From Chromera velia (lineage: Eukaryota; Sar; Chromeraceae): a stretch of 10,996 nt of DNA. The position numbers were made by a program, and so were the translations under genes. Positions within the stretch are counted from its first letter, which is position 1, and every line of letters begins with the position of its first letter. Of this stretch, positions 8,301 through 10,996 are shown piece after piece. The stretch is from NCBI GenBank assembly GCA_018398765.1, contig JAHBMJ010003423.1, positions 1 through 10,996 on the forward strand, written 5' to 3'. A model generated the notes under the pieces. The model ran no database searches, was not told the DNA's origin, and was given only the letters and a program-made list of their open reading frames with translations.

Positions 8301-10917
8301 TTGAAGAGACTCTGAAACGGCTCTCTACCTCTACTACACTCCCTCCTACTTACCCGAATGTAGTGATAGACTCGAGATACGTCCAGCTGCGAGAAAATCA
8401 AGTATGATCCCGTCAAGAGGAGGAACCGGACTGTGTCATAAATAGCGGGAGCTCCCAGATTCACTCCAAACAGCTCAAAGTCGGACCCGCAGCTCTCCTC
8501 CTCACCCCTGTTGTCCTCCCCTCCAGACGATTCCGTCTCGTCAGTCCCCCTCTCCCTCTCCCCTCCATCCCCCTCCGTCTCACCACCTTTATTGAGGCTT
8601 TGACCTTGACGGTCCCCTAGAAAGAACCCGACACGACTCAAAGAACGGGAGTATGTGCTTGAAGAAAATCGATGAGTAGTTGAGGAGACGGAAGGAGACG
8701 GACGCAGAAGACGAATCTGAAAGAACCCGAGCAGAAGCCGAAAAAGCGTAAACATCGCCTGCACATACTCCATCCACACAGCAGGGAGGTCGTGGAAGTG
8801 AGTGACTCAAAGAAGCGTAAAAGGAACGGAAAGCAAAAAGTAGGGAGGGGACTGGGAAGGAAAAGACGAAAGGACGGAGGGAAAGAGCGGCAGCTACTGA
8901 TCAATTTCATTACACTTGTTTTCCCGTTCACAATCAATCGGTCAATAGCACAGTCTCACTTTCCCTCCTTCAGAAAGCACGGTCAGTCGACTGGAATCAA
9001 GAAAAGCACATACCTACCTGTAAAGGCATAAATGTGAATTCGTACAGCAGCGTGTCCAGACAGATGAAGAATCCGAGGTACATCAGCTTCTCGACCCTCC
9101 AGGGGGTCTCCACCATCTCGTTCAATTGATTCTGCACCGACAGAGGAAGAAAAAAAAAAAGCACAAGACTCCGCGAACGAAGAGAAAGAGAGACCGCAGT
9201 CACAGAGGAGAGCAGCGAGCGAAGAAGGGAAAAAAGAGAAAGACAAAGAAGCTTCAGCAAAACAAGCATTCGAGGAACCCTCTCCCCCCTCCGTCTCTCT
9301 CTCTTTCCCTCTCGCTCTCTCTCTCTCTCACTCTCTCTCTCTCTCTCTCACACACACATGCTTACTTCTACAGGGCTCTCGCATGTCACCCACCTTCGGT
9401 ATCTGGAAGAGTTCTCTGGGGTCTGTTGGAGGGCCCGAGGTTTCCTTCCCCTTTCCCCTTGATCCCTCAGACTTTCCTTTACCGGCCTGCCCCTTTCCCC
9501 GGCTCTCGTCGTCTCCCGCTGTCCCTTTCTGTCTACCTCCCTTCACTGCTGTGTCTGCTCCCGCCCATCCCCTGCGGACAGCGAAACCCGTCCCCTCCAC
9601 CTGCATCACCCCTTTTTCCTGTTCCTTCTTGTTTTTCTCTTCCCCCTCACCCTTCTTTCCCCCTTCACTTCTACCCCCACCCGTTTCTCCATCAACGAAG
9701 GGAACTCTTCTGCTCTCAAACTCATCCCACAAAAACAGTAGGAGGGAGAAGAGAGCTCCAGACTCTGTGGACACACTCTCGACATCTCCAGTAGCAATCT
9801 CTTCCTCCAAACTTCTTCGCCACTTTTCTGCTGCCTCCCTCTCTTTGTCCAGGTCTGTGTCCGACCATCTTCGCGGGCTTTTCTGCAACCACCCCGCTCT
9901 CCGACTCCTCCTGCCTTCTTCCATTTCCCCAGAACCCCCCGCCCCAAGACCCTCCGCTGCCTCCGGCAAAAGGAGAGGCCCCGGAAGGCGAATCAATCCA
10001 GAAACGCCACCCCGAGACCTCTCTTGCCTGTGGTCAAACTCACCTCTAACGTGAATATGATGATGCGGATGCTCCCTCCCAGATTGTCCCTGAGACCCTC
10101 TCATACTTTCTCCTCCACTCCCATGCACATTGGCAGGGGGCCATTGGAACCCCGGCAAGGCCGACAGCGGGGTCCGGGACTCTGATGGGGCCCCGGCACC
10201 TCTCTGATGAATCACGGTGGCAGAGTTTAACGCTGCAAGGGCGTCTGTACCTCCAGAACTTCTTCCCCTGAGGGGGGAGAAACCATAGGACATCCCCGCC
10301 CCCTCTTCCTCTTGCACAAAGTGCTGTCCATATCTGAGTCGTTGCTGCTCGTGATGCTCCTGCAACCGCGCCGCCGCCCCATTGGCACCCCCCCCCGGGA
10401 AAAAGACGGCAGACAGAGACGCCTCGTCTGCGCCTGCCTGTGGAAGGAAACTGCCCCCCCCTGCTTGCAACTGCCCACTCACAGAATCAGGCGATACTCC
10501 CAACCCCCTTTCGCCAACACCCCGGGGACCCCCAATCCCAGAAACGATCCCCCCAGTCCTCACATAGTCGTCTTCATTCTCTACAGGAGGACCAAAGACG
10601 GACTGCCTACCTTGTTCCCCCCCCATGACCCGCCTCTGACCGCCATCCCCTCCCCCTCCCCCCGCTGCTTGTCGGTGTCCAATCAGGTGCCTGTCGTTCA
10701 AATTTTCAAACAAGGAGGGGGGGAGGAAGCTGCTGTCATTCAGGCTACTCGACCGAGAGTGGGAGGGCTGGAGCACTGCAAAGGGGTGGGGCCACTGGCC
10801 AAATGCGTGTGGGGGTGGCGGCATGCTCGTGGGTTCCAAAGGCATGCAAGCTGGTGTCTGGGATGGGCTTGCAAAAAAGCTGTTGCTTCGCACATCGCCA
10901 TCTGAGTAGAAGGACAT
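1626..10917 (-). CDS. TAPT1: TAPT1 / DUF747-family polytopic membrane protein, 12 exons
   Basis: Exons, in transcript order: 10917-9394, 9131-9018, 8758-8354, 7844-7320, 6893-6810, 6258-6205, 5835-5714, 5124-4983, 4618-3279, 2814-2758, 2216-2147, 1733-1626. They total 4545 nt, or 1514 codons plus TAG. What I see: blocks typical of the TAPT1/DUF747 family occur in order, namely RVEKLMYLGFFICLD, RGQSLVKLYVVFNMLE, NNFAEIKSSVFKKF, EIVVDWWKHIFLVKFN, RLGFVALPLA and a C-terminal hydrophobic pair. All introns are GT-AG (262, 259, 509, 426, 551, 369, 589, 364, 464, 541 and 413 nt), and phases match at every junction. Known for the family: ER membrane proteins. Animal TAPT1 is linked to ciliogenesis and skeletal patterning, plant POD1 to pollen tube guidance, and yeast Emp65 to a SUN-like complex protecting ER proteins. 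Inferred: an ER or nuclear-envelope membrane protein; its role here is unknown. The protein is far longer than typical family members because of disordered inserts. The exon 9 donor and the start codon are the least certain parts. Confidence 0.9.
1944..2034. repeat. CA/TG-rich imperfect dinucleotide tract in intron 11
   Basis: A degenerate run of CACACA, CGCACACA and ACACACATGC units lies in the last intron. On the transcript strand it is TG-rich and lies between the weak exon 11 donor and the exon 12 acceptor. Confidence 0.7.
2147..2216 (-). CDS. Exon 11: penultimate hydrophobic helix
   Basis: This exon holds 70 nt (one base completing Thr, then residues 1457-1479). Acceptor CGCGCAG, donor AAG|GTCTGC, phase 0. 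The translation FSMRSPLAMLALVLIVLCLF then LLK matches the ILFYFGLISLKVL helix of TAPT1. The one-base entry phase is exactly what exon 10 demands, which is independent support. Without splicing here, the frame would run 12 more codons to a TGA at 2111-2113. Confidence 0.85.
2758..2814 (-). CDS. Exon 10: 57-nt microexon with RLGFVALPLA
   Basis: The acceptor is TTCTGCAG and the donor AC|GTCAGT; entry and exit are both phase 2. The translation RLGFVALPLATLLLSSAP aligns with RRMGFIPLPLAVLLIR, which precedes the last membrane segments of TAPT1 proteins. The residue split with exon 9 is Gly if the chosen donor is right. The residue split with exon 11 is Thr. Confidence 0.85.
3279..4618 (-). CDS. Exon 9: end of the conserved loop and a ~430-residue disordered insert
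   Basis: This exon covers residues 991-1436 plus two bases. It starts after TATGCAG with TLIADILMSR, which directly continues exon 8 (YHE|TLIADILMSR), like the YRASLAFDLVSSR-type segment in TAPT1. The remaining ~430 codons are rich in Ser, Pro, Glu, Gly, Ala and Thr with no hydrophobic stretch. They sit where compact family members have only about 20 residues. The uninterrupted frame over 1.3 kb supports coding. The 3' end is uncertain. I chose TGG|GTCCGT because it gives the phase 2 that exon 10 needs. GCG|GTCGGT 24 nt earlier (phase 0) and GTGAGA further on (phase 1) are better-looking or similar donors but break the frame. Confidence 0.72.
4804..4967. repeat. Interrupted TGTC/CAGA tetranucleotide microsatellite in intron 8
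   Basis: Blocks of (TGTC)n, broken by TGTATGTCTGACC, TTGCT, TACC and TTCGG, grade into (GGTC)n near 4945-4960. On the transcript strand this is a CAGA repeat that begins shortly after the exon 8 donor and fills nearly half of the 364-nt intron. Confidence 0.9.
4983..5124 (-). CDS. Exon 8: EIVVDWWKHIFLVKFN signature
   Basis: This exon holds 142 nt (one base finishing codon 943, then residues 944-990). Acceptor TTTCAG, donor GAG|GTCAGC. The segment LSVAGWLVFIFFLEIVVDWW is a transmembrane helix. It runs into KHIFLVKFNSLPAAVFERYHE, the counterpart of the SExxVDxxKHAFITKFNxIxxxVYxxY motif and one of the strongest diagnostic stretches of the family. Confidence 0.94.
5322..5370. repeat. Compound (CT)n-(CA)n microsatellite in intron 7
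   Basis: About 13 CT units (5324-5350) are followed, after ACTCAT, by about seven CA units. The tract lies wholly inside intron 7. Confidence 0.9.
5673..5713. repeat. (CTGC)5(CTGA)5 microsatellite abutting the exon 7 donor
   Basis: Five CTGC units and then five CTGA units are followed by one C and directly by the last five bases of exon 7. On the transcript strand the intron begins GTCAGTCAGTCAG, so the repeat unit itself supplies the donor. Confidence 0.92.
5714..5835 (-). CDS. Exon 7: VFKKF block continuing the conserved core
   Basis: This exon holds 122 nt (residues 903-942 plus two bases of codon 943). It starts after GCAG with VFKKFSQSALFQVQ, then DVVERFHLVSDTFIVFLRM, matching VFKKFxxxxLFQxxxxDxxERF of TAPT1. 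It ends in a run of five A followed by GTCAGT, phase 2. The two leftover bases join the single first base of exon 8 to give Lys. The alignment from FLRM to the KHIF motif then has the same length as animal TAPT1. The donor sits at the edge of a GTCA/GGCA microsatellite. Confidence 0.9.
6205..6258 (-). CDS. Exon 6: 54-nt microexon with the NNFAEIKSS motif
   Basis: These 18 codons (residues 885-902) run from GCTCAG to TCG|GTCAGT, phase 0. The translation NAMFLIVITNNFAEIKSS matches the family hallmark SNNFxEIKGSVFKKF, whose second half is carried by exon 7. The motif match and the clean phase make this very small exon convincing. Confidence 0.92.
6498..6515. repeat. Short (GA)n tract in intron 5
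   Basis: Eight or so consecutive GA units lie on the plus strand, which is a CT tract on the transcript strand. It is intronic, with no sign of function. Confidence 0.75.
6693..6796. repeat. Polypurine tract plus CAGA microsatellite in intron 5
   Basis: An A/G-only-rich stretch (GAAA, AAGA and GAGA units) is followed by (CAGA)n at about 6767-6789 and an A7 run. On the transcript strand this is a long pyrimidine tract and TCTG repeat shortly after the exon 5 donor. Confidence 0.8.
6810..6893 (-). CDS. Exon 5: transmembrane helix VVVLYVCLH
   Basis: These 28 codons (residues 857-884) run from CTTCAG to GAA|GTCGGT, phase 0 on both sides. The translation VVVLYVCLHSSLHLL then RVLALNIAINSSE aligns with the AVLYVFLHAxLxLxQxxTLNVAxNS helix of TAPT1. 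The Asn-Ala/Val-x-x-Asn element after the helix is kept. Confidence 0.9.
7320..7844 (-). CDS. Exon 4: GQSLVKLYVVFNMLE block and a long polar insert
   Basis: These 175 codons are residues 682-856. The acceptor TTCAG and donor ATG|GTATGT are both phase 0. The first 35 or so residues (GQSLVKLYVVFNMLEIFEKL and on to GRDLLESLL) are the canonical RGQSxxKLYxxYNMLE region of TAPT1 proteins, with the Arg supplied by exon 3. About 130 residues of Arg/Glu/Ser/Gly-rich sequence follow that have no counterpart in compact family members. The last residues (YVAGRLM) lead into the next transmembrane helix. A long ORF on the opposite strand here is a shadow. Confidence 0.9.
8354..8758 (-). CDS. Exon 3: membrane segments flanking a disordered loop
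   Basis: These 135 codons are residues 547-681. The exon starts after GTGCAG with AMFTLFRLLLGFF, which continues the exon 2 helix at the spacing seen in TAPT1. A Ser/Arg-rich then Gly/Glu-rich loop of about 75-80 residues follows (RPSPSVSSTTHRFSSS to the GGEDNRGEEE region) that typical family members lack. The exon closes with VRFLLLTGSYLIF and DVSRVYHYIR, the second conserved segment. The donor is CGG|GTAAGT, phase 0. An upstream acceptor at TGGAG is possible but would add residues not needed by the alignment. Confidence 0.88.
9018..9131 (-). CDS. Exon 2: first conserved membrane block of DUF747
   Basis: These 38 codons (residues 509-546) are flanked by CAG at the acceptor and CAG|GTAGGT at the donor, phase 0 on both sides. 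They contain RVEKLMYLGFFICLD followed by TLLYEFTFMPLQ. This is the most recognisable TAPT1 signature, corresponding to RELEKLMFFGFFLCLD-type sequence in animals. The hydrophobic stretch should be the first membrane segment. Exon 3 continues the helix without a gap relative to the family alignment. Confidence 0.93.
9293..9358. repeat. (CT)n-(CA)n microsatellite in intron 1
   Basis: A near-continuous CT run with a few interruptions (CCCTCTCG, CTCA) ends in CACACACA. On the transcript strand it is a TG then GA tract within about 35-100 nt of the exon 1 donor. Confidence 0.9.
9394..10917 (-). CDS. Exon 1: disordered N-terminal region and start of the DUF747 domain
   Basis: This exon gives residues 1-508 if translation starts at the ATG at 10917 (MSFYSDGD). 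The frame stays open upstream to the window edge through GA-rich, then G-rich, sequence without another ATG. An upstream exon or start outside the window therefore cannot be excluded. Most of it is Gly/Ser/Pro/Gln/Glu-rich, with GGGG runs, an HPHHHIH histidine cluster and no hydrophobic segment, so it is likely disordered and cytosolic. At about residues 389-410, LFSLLLFLWDEFESRR resembles the SLWDYI-type entry to the TAPT1 domain. A charged Lys/Glu/Gly-rich insert of about 90 residues follows, and then PRELFQIPK. The exon ends AAG|GTGGGT in phase 0. A purine-rich GA tract lies in the intron just past the donor. Confidence 0.82.
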
Positions 10918-10996
10918 GCAGTCTGTCGGGGTGTCTTTGTCTGTTTGATCTATCCGTTCGTTTCTCTCCCTCTCTGAGGGCACTCCTCCCCCCCCC

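Noticed and set aside
9126-10054. Two overlapping plus-strand ORFs of about 220 codons with Leu/Ser/Pro-rich products
   Set aside because: They are shadows of exon 1 and of the CT repeat in intron 1. Runs such as SLSLSLSL are translations of the microsatellite.

Overview
The window looks like nuclear DNA from an intron-rich alveolate. The signs are small exons, moderate GC, abundant CT/GA and TGTC/CAGA microsatellites, and very long Ser/Gly/Pro/Glu-rich inserts inside an otherwise conserved protein. This style fits a chromerid (Chromera-like) or a coccidian apicomplexan. The assignment is inference from texture, and the sequence alone does not settle the species.

Almost the whole window (1626 to about 10917, minus strand) is one gene. 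I rebuilt it by hand as 12 exons and 11 GT-AG introns. Joined, the exons encode about 1514 residues matching the TAPT1 / DUF747 (PF05346) family of polytopic ER membrane proteins (animal TAPT1, plant POD1, yeast Emp65). Family-like blocks occur in the correct order in every exon except most of the long exons 1 and 9. Codon phase is consistent at all 11 junctions, including the three non-zero-phase introns (7, 9 and 10). The conserved membrane core is split by disordered inserts: about 390 residues at the N terminus, about 75-80 in exon 3, about 130 in exon 4 and about 430 in exon 9. The 5' end may extend beyond the window.

At the left edge (about 3-1005, plus strand) lies the 3' part of a second, convergent gene for a low-complexity Ser/Thr/Arg-rich protein I do not recognise. 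It carries a perfect 88-bp tandem duplication that shifts the reading frame. Between the two stop codons is an AT-rich convergent intergenic region (1006-1625).

I see no RNA genes, mobile elements, CRISPR arrays or multi-gene system. The points worth checking are the heavily expanded TAPT1 protein, the frame-breaking duplication, an unusual excess of GTC-type splice donors, a donor inside a tetranucleotide microsatellite, and two read-through ORFs that could give alternative C termini.
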